DNA from: Lachnospiraceae bacterium
Lineage (GTDB): Bacteria > Bacillota > Clostridia > Lachnospirales > Lachnospiraceae
Length of the DNA stretch: 64,000 bases
Assembly (NCBI GenBank): GCA_910575445.1
Contig: CAJTFW010000005.1
Coordinates: 1-64,000, forward strand
Reading direction: 5' to 3'
Both the position numbers and the translations under genes were made by a program. Of this stretch, positions 1-8,020 are shown one piece after another (the first letter of the stretch is position 1; every line of letters begins with the position of its first letter). Below the pieces are notes generated by a model. The model was not told the origin of the DNA. It ran no database searches and was given only the letters and a program-made list of their open reading frames with translations.

Positions 1-118
1 CATTTTTTTATGAAGAAAGCTACAAAAAAAATCATATCGCATCTGTTATAGGAATTACATGATGTTGTGAGCAAGGTTTAAAACAAAAGGGAATGCTTAA
101 GTTGACCACATTGGCCAT

Positions 119-236
119 CGGCACTTAATGAGCGCAAGCGGAACGCGCAGTCGCGAATTTAGTACCGCTATAGGCGTCCATTAAGCGAGAGCGGGGTCTG
201 GAAGGAACATCTGCCAGGTCGTGGCGAGCGTCCTTA
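119..236 (+). repeat. Intergenic structured repeat, copy 1 (longest)
   Basis: A stretch with several small helices: 119-129 pairs imperfectly (9 of 11) with 157-167, enclosing a GC-GCAA-GC tetraloop hairpin (132-139) and a CGCG-CAGT-CGCG hairpin (144-155). A GC-GAGA-GC hairpin follows at 185-192 and a CTGG/CCAG hairpin at 198-217. The last ~36 bases (201-236) recur, on the opposite strand, at 15951-15999 and 30474-30525. GNRA-type loops suggest an RNA. No coding potential with a ribosome binding site was seen. The rest of 1-304 holds nothing else I recognise. Confidence 0.6.
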
Positions 237-304
237 ACTATGAAAATTTTTCCGCCTAACACCCCCAAAAAATAAACTTACACTACCCATCCACCATAAA
301 AAGA

Positions 305-333
305 TTGATTAAAAAGGCCTATAGTAGTATACT
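305..333 (+). promoter_or_regulatory. SigmaA-type promoter of the pilus-like operon
   Basis: TTGATT at 305-310 and TATACT at 328-333 are separated by exactly 17 bases, giving a start point near 340. A strong ribosome binding site (AAGGAGGA, 360-367) and ATG at 379 follow. Confidence 0.55.
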
Positions 334-378
334 AAGACTATAAAAAACACAGAGAAAACAAGGAGGATTCCACAATAT

Positions 379-1362
379 ATGAAGCAAAAGACAATCTCCT
401 GTTCTGCGTCTGTATGGTTGCTTGTATTATGCGCTTTTCTTCTCTGCGGTTGCGCAAAAAGCAATTCTTCTTCAGGAAGCAGCAGTCTGACTTCTTCTGC
501 ACAGGGCAGTTCAAGCAGCTCGGCAACCGAAGCCAGCACCCCGGCGCGTGATAGTACCCCCCGTGTCCTGATTCCTAAAGCAGATGGAACCGTTACTTAT
601 GGAACAGATACCATCAACGTGGATGCTTCCCATACGGACCAGGGGTATCTGATGATTCAGTATCTAGGCGACAATCCAAAAGTCAAGATGCAGATTGCAA
701 CTCCTGATGGTAACACCTACACCTATCTGCTTTCTCAGAATCAAGAATTTGAGACCTTTCCGCTGCCATCTGGAGATGGTGCCTACAGCATAAGCGTTCT
801 GGAAAATGTAGAAGGTGATATGTATTCTATCGCATTTTCACAGGATATGGAAGTAAGTATTACCGATGAATTTCTTCCATTTCTGTATCCCAATCAGTAT
901 GTGAACTTTACCGCTTCTTCGCAAGCGATTGCAAAAGGACAAGAACTTGCCACAGGTATGCACAGTGACCTAGAAGTGGTCAATGCAATCTACCACTATG
1001 TAACCGAAAATATCACCTATGACGATGAAAAAGCCACCAATGTAGCCTACGGGTATCTGCCGGACATCGATGAGACTTTGGCTTCTGGCAAAGGTATCTG
1101 CTTTGATTATGCCGCAGTAATGTCTGCCATGCTTCGCTCACAGAATATCCCGACCAAGCTAGAAGTCGGATATGCCGGAGAAGCCTATCACGCATGGATT
1201 AGTACCTATGTGGATGAAATTGGATGGATTGACAATATTATTGAATTTGACGGCTCCTCCTGGAGTCTGATGGACCCTACCTTCGCCGCTAACACCAACA
1301 GCAAAGACCTTAAGCAGTTTATCGGCGATGGAAATAATTATGTATTAAAATATTCTTATTAA
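379..1362 (+). CDS. Transglutaminase-like domain lipoprotein
   Basis: 327 aa secreted lipoprotein. A signal peptide ends in a lipobox (LLCGC, lipidated Cys25) followed by a long Ser/Thr-rich linker. The C-terminal third is a transglutaminase/protease-like core: Cys241 in GICFDYA, His271 in YHAW and Asp299 in MDPTF form the expected Cys-His-Asp triad. Such proteins act outside the cell as peptidases or crosslinking enzymes; the substrate is unknown. It heads the operon for the pilus-like machine, only ~30 bases before the PilC-like gene, so a surface or pilus-associated role is an inference. Start chosen for the AAGGAGG site 11 bases upstream. Confidence 0.85.
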   Translation: MKQKTISCSASVWLLVLCAFLLCGCAKSNSSSGSSSLTSSAQGSSSSSATEASTPARDSTPRVLIPKADGTVTYGTDTINVDASHTDQGYLMIQYLGDNPKVKMQIATPDGNTYTYLLSQNQEFETFPLPSGDGAYSISVLENVEGDMYSIAFSQDMEVSITDEFLPFLYPNQYVNFTASSQAIAKGQELATGMHSDLEVVNAIYHYVTENITYDDEKATNVAYGYLPDIDETLASGKGICFDYAAVMSAMLRSQNIPTKLEVGYAGEAYHAWISTYVDEIGWIDNIIEFDGSSWSLMDPTFAANTNSKDLKQFIGDGNNYVLKYSY

Positions 1363-1390
1363 AAGTGTGTGTAACGAGAAAGGAGCATAT

Positions 1391-2440
1391 ATGGCACAGC
1401 AAACATTTACCCCTCTATCGAATATGGAAATATCTGCCTTCTGCTCGCAGATGGCGATGATTCGCCATTCCGGTCTTTCCTTCTCCGAAGGAATCTCTCT
1501 GATGCTAGAGCAGCCTACAAGTACCGAAGAAGCAGAACTTTTAACTTATATGAAGGAGACGCTGCAAGCCACAGGAAGCTTTCCAGAAGCCCTGGCAGCC
1601 ACTCATGTCTTTCCTGAATATCTGTTACAAATGGTGCAGATTGGAGACAATACTGGTAAGGACGACGAAGTTATGGAAGCCTTATCTGCCCACTATGAGC
1701 GGGAAAATAATCTGGCACAGGCTATCAAAAGTGCAGTCACCTATCCTTTGATTATGATTTTTCTGATGCTTTTAGTTATCTTTGTCCTGTTGACCAGAGT
1801 TATGCCGATATTCAACCAGGTCTTTTTGCAGTTAGGCAGTGAGATGACTGGATTCTCCAAGGCAATCTTAGACTTTGGTATGGCGCTCAACAGCTACAGT
1901 GTTGTTCTGATTGTTCTGATTGCACTTCTGACCATCGCTGTTCTCTATTTTAGCAGAACCAAGAGTGGACGCGCCAAATGGAACTCTTTTAGTTCTCATA
2001 TTTCGTGGCTTCGCTCTTTTACCGATAAAATCTGTGCCTGTCGTTTTGCAAGCGGGATGGCTCTTACCCTGAGCAGTGGTATCAGCCCTGAGAAATCCTT
2101 GTCTTTTGCTGCAAAGCTTATTGACGACAGCCGCTATCTAAGTAAACTGGATGCCTGTCAAAATGCCATTGAAAATGGACTGGATTTAGGCGCTGCTTTT
2201 TTGGAAAACAGCATCTTTTCCGGTGTCTATGCACGTATGATTACGATTGGCTATAAGACTGGCTCCCCTGATAAGGCCATGCAAGATGTGGCTTCTAGAT
2301 ACCAGGAAGAAATCGACCAGAAATTTGCAGGACTGATGGCAGCACTCGAGCCGACCCTTGTAATTATTCTCTCTTTAGTGGTCGGTATCATCTTATTGTC
2401 GGTCATGCTTCCTCTTATGGGAATCATGTCAAATCTGTAA
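1391..2440 (+). CDS. Type II secretion/type IV pilus inner-membrane platform protein (PilC/GspF-like)
   Basis: 349 aa with two repeats of the GspF domain. Each repeat has a soluble helical part followed by hydrophobic segments (about residues 115-140, 165-190 and the C-terminal ~25). The platform protein sits in the membrane, couples the cytoplasmic ATPase to pilin assembly, and is present once per machine. Start is ATG 1391, with GAAAGGAG just upstream; a GTG 24 bases earlier lacks a site. Neighbours are pseudopilin-like genes and a PilT-like ATPase, which supports the assignment. Confidence 0.85.
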   Translation: MAQQTFTPLSNMEISAFCSQMAMIRHSGLSFSEGISLMLEQPTSTEEAELLTYMKETLQATGSFPEALAATHVFPEYLLQMVQIGDNTGKDDEVMEALSAHYERENNLAQAIKSAVTYPLIMIFLMLLVIFVLLTRVMPIFNQVFLQLGSEMTGFSKAILDFGMALNSYSVVLIVLIALLTIAVLYFSRTKSGRAKWNSFSSHISWLRSFTDKICACRFASGMALTLSSGISPEKSLSFAAKLIDDSRYLSKLDACQNAIENGLDLGAAFLENSIFSGVYARMITIGYKTGSPDKAMQDVASRYQEEIDQKFAGLMAALEPTLVIILSLVVGIILLSVMLPLMGIMSNL

Positions 2441-2461
2441 GACAGATAGGAGTAAACAATT

Positions 2462-2800
2462 ATGAAACATCGTTTTGAAGCGTCCAAAAACAGTTCTCCC
2501 TTCCAAGGTATGTTTTTGTCTGTCGCTTGTTCTCTAGCAGTGGTCGTATGTTTCTGGTTTGGAACTTCCTTTGTCTCCGACAAGACAGATGAACAGGAGA
2601 TACAGACACTCCACCGGGCCGTCAACCGCGGTATTATCCATTGCTATGCTATCGAAGGCTCTTATCCAGAAAGCCTACAGTATCTAAAAGACTACTACGG
2701 GCTTACCTATGATGAGCAAAAATATTTTATTGACTATCAAGTTCTAGGCAGCAATATTCTGCCGGATGTGACGATTATTGACAGGAGGAACAGACCATGA
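2462..2800 (+). CDS. Small single-pass membrane protein of pilus-like operon
   Basis: 112 aa. A basic N-terminus and one hydrophobic segment (about residues 17-38) are followed by an extracytoplasmic domain with 'AIEGSYPESLQYLK', which resembles the helix-plus-loop of pseudopilins, where a Tyr-Pro turn follows the N-terminal helix. No prepilin peptidase site with Glu+5 is obvious, so it may be an accessory subunit rather than a processed pilin. It overlaps the next gene by 4 bases (ATGA), implying coupled translation. Family not recognised with certainty. Confidence 0.65.
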   Translation: MKHRFEASKNSSPFQGMFLSVACSLAVVVCFWFGTSFVSDKTDEQEIQTLHRAVNRGIIHCYAIEGSYPESLQYLKDYYGLTYDEQKYFIDYQVLGSNILPDVTIIDRRNRP

Positions 2801-3282
2801 GGTTTCAGACGCGCCAAAGACATGTCATTGACTTAGTCTTCCCAATCGCTCTGTTTTTCGTATTTGCTGCTTCTGCTTTAGTTGTCTTAATCCTTGCGGC
2901 AGATATCTATGCTTCCACAACCAATCATTTTCAGGTCAATGATGAGAGTCGGACAGCACTTGCCTATATCTCTGAGAAGATTCGGCAAAATGATACTGAT
3001 GGGGCCTTGTCCATTGTGACGATTGAGCAGACCGATTGCATTGCGCTGTCTCAGGATTTTAACGGAACTCTTTGCACCACCTATATCTATGAATATGAAG
3101 GCATGTTAAAAGAATTATTTATCCAGGACGGCGTCTCTATCTCTCTCCAAAATGGAACTGATATCATGGAGCTTTCTGCTCTCTCGATAGAAGAACTTGA
3201 TAACCAGCTCTATCAGTTTACTGCCACTGACCAGACAGGGACCAAAAGTTCTATTATCACCTCAGAAAGGAGTGTCCCATGA
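2797..3282 (+). CDS. DUF4860 pseudopilin-like protein
   Basis: 161 aa with a long N-terminal hydrophobic helix (about residues 10-35), then a soluble domain with short beta-rich segments. The N-terminus (ending in 'AADIYASTTNHF') matches the DUF4860 proteins found in Lachnospiraceae pilus-like clusters. It overlaps both neighbours by 4 bases, so five proteins here are likely translated from one message in fixed ratio. Probably a minor subunit of the filament; no catalytic motif. Confidence 0.7.
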   Translation: MRFQTRQRHVIDLVFPIALFFVFAASALVVLILAADIYASTTNHFQVNDESRTALAYISEKIRQNDTDGALSIVTIEQTDCIALSQDFNGTLCTTYIYEYEGMLKELFIQDGVSISLQNGTDIMELSALSIEELDNQLYQFTATDQTGTKSSIITSERSVP

Positions 3283-3719
3283 GAAAGAATTCCAGCCGTT
3301 CGGGCTTATTTTTGATGGAGATTATCTTAGCGATACTGGCTTTCTCTGTGGTAAGTGCTATCTGTCTTCAGCTTTTTGTCAAAGCCCACAATCTAGGACA
3401 GGATACCAAAGACCTTGATATGGCGGTTAGAGAAGCAAGCTCCATCGCTTCAATTATCAACCAGTCCGAATCACCTATGGAGGTACTAAAGACTTTGTAT
3501 CCAGATTCTAAGATTGATGAGTCCAGTCGTTCGGCGATTCTCTACTATGACCAGGCGTATCAGCCTTGTAGCAGCGACTTGTCTGTTTATCAGATACATA
3601 TCTCGTCTTCTCCGATTGACGGACAGACAACTGCCTATATTATCTCCGTACGAAAAGATAATGATTCCTCAAAAATCTATACGTTAGAAGTCACTGCCTA
3701 TCAGCAGTATATCCCATAG
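3279..3719 (+). CDS. Type IV prepilin-like protein
   Basis: 146 aa with a clear class III signal: basic leader MRKNSSRSG, then LFLMEIILAILAFSVV with Glu at +5 after the predicted Gly|Leu cleavage. A prepilin peptidase should cut and N-methylate this protein, and the hydrophobic helix would pack into a pilus or pseudopilus core. This is the most pilin-like of the four small genes here. The soluble domain (residues 35-146) is unlike a known major pilin, so it may be a minor subunit. No prepilin peptidase gene is in view. Confidence 0.75.
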   Translation: MRKNSSRSGLFLMEIILAILAFSVVSAICLQLFVKAHNLGQDTKDLDMAVREASSIASIINQSESPMEVLKTLYPDSKIDESSRSAILYYDQAYQPCSSDLSVYQIHISSSPIDGQTTAYIISVRKDNDSSKIYTLEVTAYQQYIP

Positions 3720-3736
3720 AAAGGAGCACTATATTT

Positions 3737-4222
3737 ATGAAGAGACAGAGCTATCCCGTCACCAATATAGGCTCCGTGTCCTTACTGATGACCTTTATTG
3801 TGCTGTGTTTGGCTATCTTTGCCACCTTGTCATTATCCGGCGCTCTCAGTGAATATCACTACAGCCAGAAGATTGCACAACACAACCAAGAATACTATGA
3901 AGCTTCCAATGAAGCAACCCAACTGCTTCGGGAAATAGACCGTATCTTGCATGCGGCCTATGCAAATGGCTCTGGAAGCTTCTACACAGCCTCTGAAGAA
4001 CTTTTAACTGGCCTTGGCGGCATCTCTATGGATTTTTCTTTGGAACAGCCTACTATAGCTTACGAAGTATCCATAAACGACACACAGGCCCTCAAGGTGA
4101 TTCTAACACTCAATCGCCCGGACCAAACGGCATCCGGCTACTATAAGATTAGTACCTGGCAGGAAATTCCTTCCACTACCTGGGAGGGCGACGACAGTCT
4201 CAATCTTATGAACTATCAATAA
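3737..4222 (+). CDS. Minor pilin-like membrane protein (PilX/GspK-type N-terminus)
   Basis: 161 aa. A basic N-terminus and 'NIG|SVSLLMTFIVLCL' look like a prepilin peptidase site, but Glu+5 is missing, as in GspK/PilX-type tip subunits. The hydrophobic helix spans about residues 13-35 and a coiled, Gln/Glu-rich helix follows. It sits between the prepilin gene and the PilT-like ATPase with a good ribosome binding site (GAAAGGAG). Likely a tip or initiation subunit; exact family not recognised. Confidence 0.65.
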   Translation: MKRQSYPVTNIGSVSLLMTFIVLCLAIFATLSLSGALSEYHYSQKIAQHNQEYYEASNEATQLLREIDRILHAAYANGSGSFYTASEELLTGLGGISMDFSLEQPTIAYEVSINDTQALKVILTLNRPDQTASGYYKISTWQEIPSTTWEGDDSLNLMNYQ

Positions 4223-4241
4223 TACAAGGAGAACGAAGATT

Positions 4242-5372
4242 ATGAAAACAAATGAACTGACTGCATTTTTGGAGAGGGCTATCAAGATACAGGCCGCTTC
4301 TGATATTTTTATCGTGCCAATGCTCCCGCCTTCTATGCGTGTCAACAATCTAATGGTCAGAGACAGTGATAACAAACTTTTACCAGCTGACACACAGGAG
4401 ACCATCACGGAAATCTACAAATTAGCTGGACGCCATATGGAGAATCTACTGCGAAACGGTGATGATGACTTCTCCTTTAGCTTGCCTGGTCTAAGCAGGT
4501 TCCGTGTCAGTGCCTACAAACAAAGAGGTACACTCTCTGCAGTTATCCGTGTGATTCCATTTGGTCTTCCAGACCATACGGTTCTTGGAATCCCTGACAA
4601 TATTATGGCCTTAGACCGCATCAAAAAAGGTCTTGTTCTTGTAACAGGCCCGGCTGGCAGTGGTAAATCCACCACCCTTGCCTGTATGATTGATGATATC
4701 AACAGCAACGAAGAAAAGCATATTATCACACTAGAAGACCCTCTAGAGTTCCTTCACAGGCACAATAAAAGTATCGTCAGCCAGCGTGAAATCAACGTGG
4801 ATACCGACAGCTATGCAACCGCTCTTCGCGCTGCGCTTCGCCAAAGTCCTGATGTTATCCTACTTGGTGAGATGCGTGACTATGAGACTATCCAGATTGC
4901 TATGACTGCTGCTGAGACGGGTCACTTAGTCTTCTCCACTTTGCATACGCTAGGAAGTGCCAATGCTATCGACCGTATTATTGATGTCTTCCCACCAGCC
5001 CAGCAGGGCCAGATTCGTATGCAGTTATCCATGGTATTACAAGCCGTTGTATCCCAACAGCTTGTCCCAACTGTAGATGGCAAACTAACGCCTGCCTTTG
5101 AACTTATGACCGTTACTCCAGATATCAGCACCATGATTCGGGATAACAAGATTCATCTTGTCAACGGAAAAGAAGCTATCTCTATGGATAACGATTTGTT
5201 AAAATTATATCAAGAAGGTAAGATCACCAAAGAAGTAGCTCTGCGCCATGCGGTAAACGAAAGCGAACTCTCTGAAAAAATTGCAAGAAATGATTCTTCA
5301 GCTTCACAGCCTTCCGAAACCAGTGAACCTGAAGGCTCCAACCGCCGTGGGATTTTCGCTAAAAAAAGATAG
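4242..5372 (+). CDS. PilT-like type IV pilus ATPase
   Basis: 376 aa GspE/PilT-family hexameric ATPase. Walker A GPAGSGKST starts at residue 136; the Asp box (ITLEDPLEF), Walker B (DVILLGEMRD) and His box (TGHLVFSTLHT) follow in order. Length and the short N-terminal domain fit PilT (retraction motor) rather than the longer PilB/GspE. No assembly ATPase lies in this window, so it may be upstream, or this enzyme may power the whole apparatus. The C-terminal ~40 residues are Ser/Glu-rich and poorly conserved. Last gene of the pilus-like operon. Confidence 0.85.
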   Translation: MKTNELTAFLERAIKIQAASDIFIVPMLPPSMRVNNLMVRDSDNKLLPADTQETITEIYKLAGRHMENLLRNGDDDFSFSLPGLSRFRVSAYKQRGTLSAVIRVIPFGLPDHTVLGIPDNIMALDRIKKGLVLVTGPAGSGKSTTLACMIDDINSNEEKHIITLEDPLEFLHRHNKSIVSQREINVDTDSYATALRAALRQSPDVILLGEMRDYETIQIAMTAAETGHLVFSTLHTLGSANAIDRIIDVFPPAQQGQIRMQLSMVLQAVVSQQLVPTVDGKLTPAFELMTVTPDISTMIRDNKIHLVNGKEAISMDNDLLKLYQEGKITKEVALRHAVNESELSEKIARNDSSASQPSETSEPEGSNRRGIFAKKR

Positions 5373-5417
5373 ATACTGTATAACAAAACCATTTACAATA
5401 TATTTGGAGGTATAAAA

Positions 5418-5870
5418 ATGAAAGTAGGATTTGGCTGTGACCATACAGCAATCGACCTAAAAAAAGAACTTATGGAGTATATGACTGCCAAAGGTTATGA
5501 GTGTGTAGACTATGGCGCATATGATGCAACGGTACGCATTGACTACCCAGACCAGGGCCTGAAAGTAGCGGAAGCCATCAAAGCTGGCGAAGTGGAAAAA
5601 GGGGTTCTAATCTGTGGCACTGGTATTGGTATCTCCCTTGCCGCTAACAAAGTCCCTGGCATCCGTGCAGCCGTCTGCAGTGAGCCTTACTCTGCTATGA
5701 TGACCGCCAAACACAATGCTTCCCATATCATCGCCATGGGTGCCCGTGTTGTTGGCAATGAGTTAGCCAAGATGATACTTGACGCTTTCTTTGATACCGA
5801 ATTTGAAGGTGGCCGCCATGCAGAGCGCGTACAGAAAATCTGTGATATCGAAGCAAAATATAACAAATAA
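5418..5870 (+). CDS. rpiB: Ribose-5-phosphate isomerase B
   Basis: 150 aa RpiB/LacA/LacB fold. It interconverts ribose 5-phosphate and ribulose 5-phosphate in the pentose phosphate pathway; related proteins isomerise other sugar phosphates. Visible hallmarks are the N-terminal FGCDHTAIDLK, the active-site Cys in VLICGTGIGIS, and the anion hole region KHNASHIIAMGARVVG. Length is typical. It lies 45 bases after pilT with its own ribosome binding site (TTGGAGG) and has no functional link to the pilus genes. Confidence 0.92.
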   Translation: MKVGFGCDHTAIDLKKELMEYMTAKGYECVDYGAYDATVRIDYPDQGLKVAEAIKAGEVEKGVLICGTGIGISLAANKVPGIRAAVCSEPYSAMMTAKHNASHIIAMGARVVGNELAKMILDAFFDTEFEGGRHAERVQKICDIEAKYNK

Positions 5871-5930
5871 ATTTTTTCATTCTTAAGAAATTCTTCAGAT
5901 AATATCACCCGTTTTTCTGCCCTATTTTGC

Positions 5931-5959
5931 TTGATTTTAGTGGTCAATAGTGGTACACT
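5931..5959 (+). promoter_or_regulatory. SigmaA-type promoter of the DUF4352 lipoprotein gene
   Basis: TTGATT (5931-5936) and TACACT (5954-5959) have a 17-base spacer, about 60 bases before the start codon. Confidence 0.45.
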
Positions 5960-6020
5960 GTAGAAGATGTGCCAAATATAACAAGGGCCTGAATTTTAGC
6001 AAAAATGGAGGATGAATGAG

Positions 6021-6548
6021 ATGAAAAAAATTGTTCCTATGTTATTGGTTTTGACGCTTACCCTTGCCATGATGGGTTGCGGAAAGAAAGTTGACAGCGA
6101 TGGCTACAAAGAAGGTAAACTTGGCGATACTATGAAGACTTACTTCTTTAACTATACGGTCAACAGCGCTTATCTGACAAATGATTTTGAAGGCTATACT
6201 CCAAGCGAAGGCAATACGCTTCTTGTTGCAGAAGTGACCGTTAAGAATACCTTCAAAGAAGATATTGAGATGTATGACACCGATTTCCAGGCACAGTGGG
6301 ATAGTGATGGGGATGATGATTTCAGCGTACCAATTACTTACGATGGAACCGAAGAAGGCGTTGCACCACTAAATGACAAGCAGTTTGCTGGTACTTATAA
6401 TCTGCCAAAAGGAGAAGAGATGACTGGACTTCTCGTATTTGAGATTCCAGCTGGCAATACGGATTTATCTATCTCCTATATGGAAGCATTTGATGACGAC
6501 AGCACTGGAACTACTTATTTTGTATTCTTTACAGCAGAAGAACAATAA
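6021..6548 (+). CDS. DUF4352-type lipoprotein
   Basis: 175 aa. Signal peptide with lipobox (AMMGCGKK). The mature part is an immunoglobulin-like DUF4352/telokin fold: 'GNTLLVAEVTVKNT' and a late GEEMTGLLVFEIP strand are typical. These are cell-surface proteins of unknown ligand. ATG 6021 is preferred over ATG 6012 because TGGAGG lies 9 bases before it. Monocistronic, ending in a strong hairpin terminator. Confidence 0.8.
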   Translation: MKKIVPMLLVLTLTLAMMGCGKKVDSDGYKEGKLGDTMKTYFFNYTVNSAYLTNDFEGYTPSEGNTLLVAEVTVKNTFKEDIEMYDTDFQAQWDSDGDDDFSVPITYDGTEEGVAPLNDKQFAGTYNLPKGEEMTGLLVFEIPAGNTDLSISYMEAFDDDSTGTTYFVFFTAEEQ

Positions 6549-6569
6549 GCTGCATCAGACACATAAAAG

Positions 6570-6608
6570 CGGAAGATTTGAAAGTTCAAATCTTCCGTTT
6601 TCTTTTTG
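6570..6608. terminator. Strong terminator between convergent genes
   Basis: A 13-bp perfect stem (6570-6582 with 6585-6597) is followed by a T-rich run on the plus strand and by CTTTT on the minus strand, so it can serve both the lipoprotein gene and the lipid kinase gene. Confidence 0.85.
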
Positions 6609-7496
6609 TTATAGATTAACTTTGATCTCTAATGCCTTTTGATGATTTTCAATTAAAGCCGAAGAACAGTCACCGCCAAACTCGCCGTCCAATGTCCATG
6701 GAACTTTTGTATCGGCCTCTATCAAAAGTTGTGAAGTCCGAAAAGAATACATATATTTAGAATCAATTTCCTTTAGGATAATCGCTCCTAGAATCTCCTG
6801 AAGCTCTACTGGATTCTTTGGTGTGCGGATAAATGTAATCTCAAAGACACCATCATCAAACTGTACCTTTCTTCCGATAATGCTCTTAAACCCGCCAACC
6901 GAACGTGAGTTCGTCACCATTCCAAAGATAAAATCGCCTTCTTCTGTCATCTCTTTGCTGGAAAACTTCATATGATAAGAAGGGATATTGGTCAAGCGCT
7001 TGACACCTTCTAGCAGATAGGCCATATGTCCTAGTACATTTTTCATATTCTGCTTTGTAGAATAGGCTACATCGGTAAAGATACCAAATGCTGCAATATA
7101 GACAAAATGCTGTTTATTAAAGGTGCCCATATCACATGCAAAATTCTTGCCACACACTGCAATCTGTGCTGCCTTCTTCATATCCCGCGGAATCTTTAAG
7201 CTTCTTGCAAAATCGTTGATGGTTCCAGAAGGAATATAGCCGATAGGAATCTTCTGCTCGCGCCGCATCATCCCCTCGACGACTTCATCCATCGTACCAT
7301 CTCCACCACTACAGACTACCAAATCATAGTCCTCTGACAGCTCCTCTATCTTCTCTGTTGCGTCTTTACATTCTCTTGTTGGATATACGGTCACTTCATA
7401 GCCAGCCCTCGAAAATATCTGCAAAATATCCGACAATTTGTTGCGTATCTGTTCCCGTCCAGAATGAGGATTGTAGATAAAATACAGTTTCTTCAC
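6609..7496 (-). CDS. Diacylglycerol kinase-family lipid kinase
   Basis: 295 aa, YegS/BmrU/DgkB superfamily. The N-terminal IYNPHSG and the nucleotide-binding VVCSGGDGTMDEVVEG loop (about residues 60-80) are diagnostic; the C-terminal domain carries the conserved IPWTLDGE-like 'VPWTLDGEFGG'. It phosphorylates diacylglycerol or a related lipid at the membrane, recycling it into phospholipid synthesis. Start is GTG with GAGGTG 8 bases upstream. It follows the small export gene with 20 bases between. Confidence 0.88.
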   Translation of the reverse strand: MKKLYFIYNPHSGREQIRNKLSDILQIFSRAGYEVTVYPTRECKDATEKIEELSEDYDLVVCSGGDGTMDEVVEGMMRREQKIPIGYIPSGTINDFARSLKIPRDMKKAAQIAVCGKNFACDMGTFNKQHFVYIAAFGIFTDVAYSTKQNMKNVLGHMAYLLEGVKRLTNIPSYHMKFSSKEMTEEGDFIFGMVTNSRSVGGFKSIIGRKVQFDDGVFEITFIRTPKNPVELQEILGAIILKEIDSKYMYSFRTSQLLIEADTKVPWTLDGEFGGDCSSALIENHQKALEIKVNL

Positions 7497-7516
7497 TTTT
7501 GCGACACCTCGATTCC

Positions 7517-8017
7517 CTAGTGAATCAACGCTCCTAACAGTCCATAGGAGAAAATAGACATAATAATCGTTGCCATCACAATTCCCAAGATAACCGCCGG
7601 AAAGGCTTTTTTAAATTTCACACCCAGAAGCGATGCAATCAAAGAGCCTGTCCAAGCACCTGTTCCAGGAAGTGGAATACCTACAAAAAGTACCAGCCCC
7701 CAGAACTGATATTTCTCAATCTGTTCACTTTTTCCCATCGCCTTATGCTCTAGCTTCTCCACAAGGGGGCGAAAAAGACTGGTCTGCTTTAGCCATGCAA
7801 AAATCGGTGTAATCAACAGAAGGATAAAAGGCACTGGAATGATATTTCCAATCACACAATACCAGATGGCTTTTATAATCGGTATCTGTAAAAGAGATGC
7901 GGCAATCAACCCACCACGAAGTTCCAGAATTGGAACCATGGAGATAATAAATACCGTAATCTCCCGTGATACCACTCCTCCTAGCGTCTCGGTAAACCAG
8001 ATTACTAAACTATCCAT
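7517..8017 (-). CDS. Small multidrug export-like membrane protein (COG2426)
   Basis: 166 aa with about four hydrophobic segments. The conserved 'PILELRGGL' near residue 30 and 'GIPLPGTGAWTGSL' near residue 115 resemble inverted re-entrant loops of the DedA/SNARE-associated group. Family annotation as an exporter rests on weak evidence; a lipid or ion transport role is equally possible. Sits between hisC and the lipid kinase on the minus strand. Confidence 0.75.
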   Translation of the reverse strand: MDSLVIWFTETLGGVVSREITVFIISMVPILELRGGLIAASLLQIPIIKAIWYCVIGNIIPVPFILLLITPIFAWLKQTSLFRPLVEKLEHKAMGKSEQIEKYQFWGLVLFVGIPLPGTGAWTGSLIASLLGVKFKKAFPAVILGIVMATIIMSIFSYGLLGALIH

Positions 8018-8020
8018 ATG

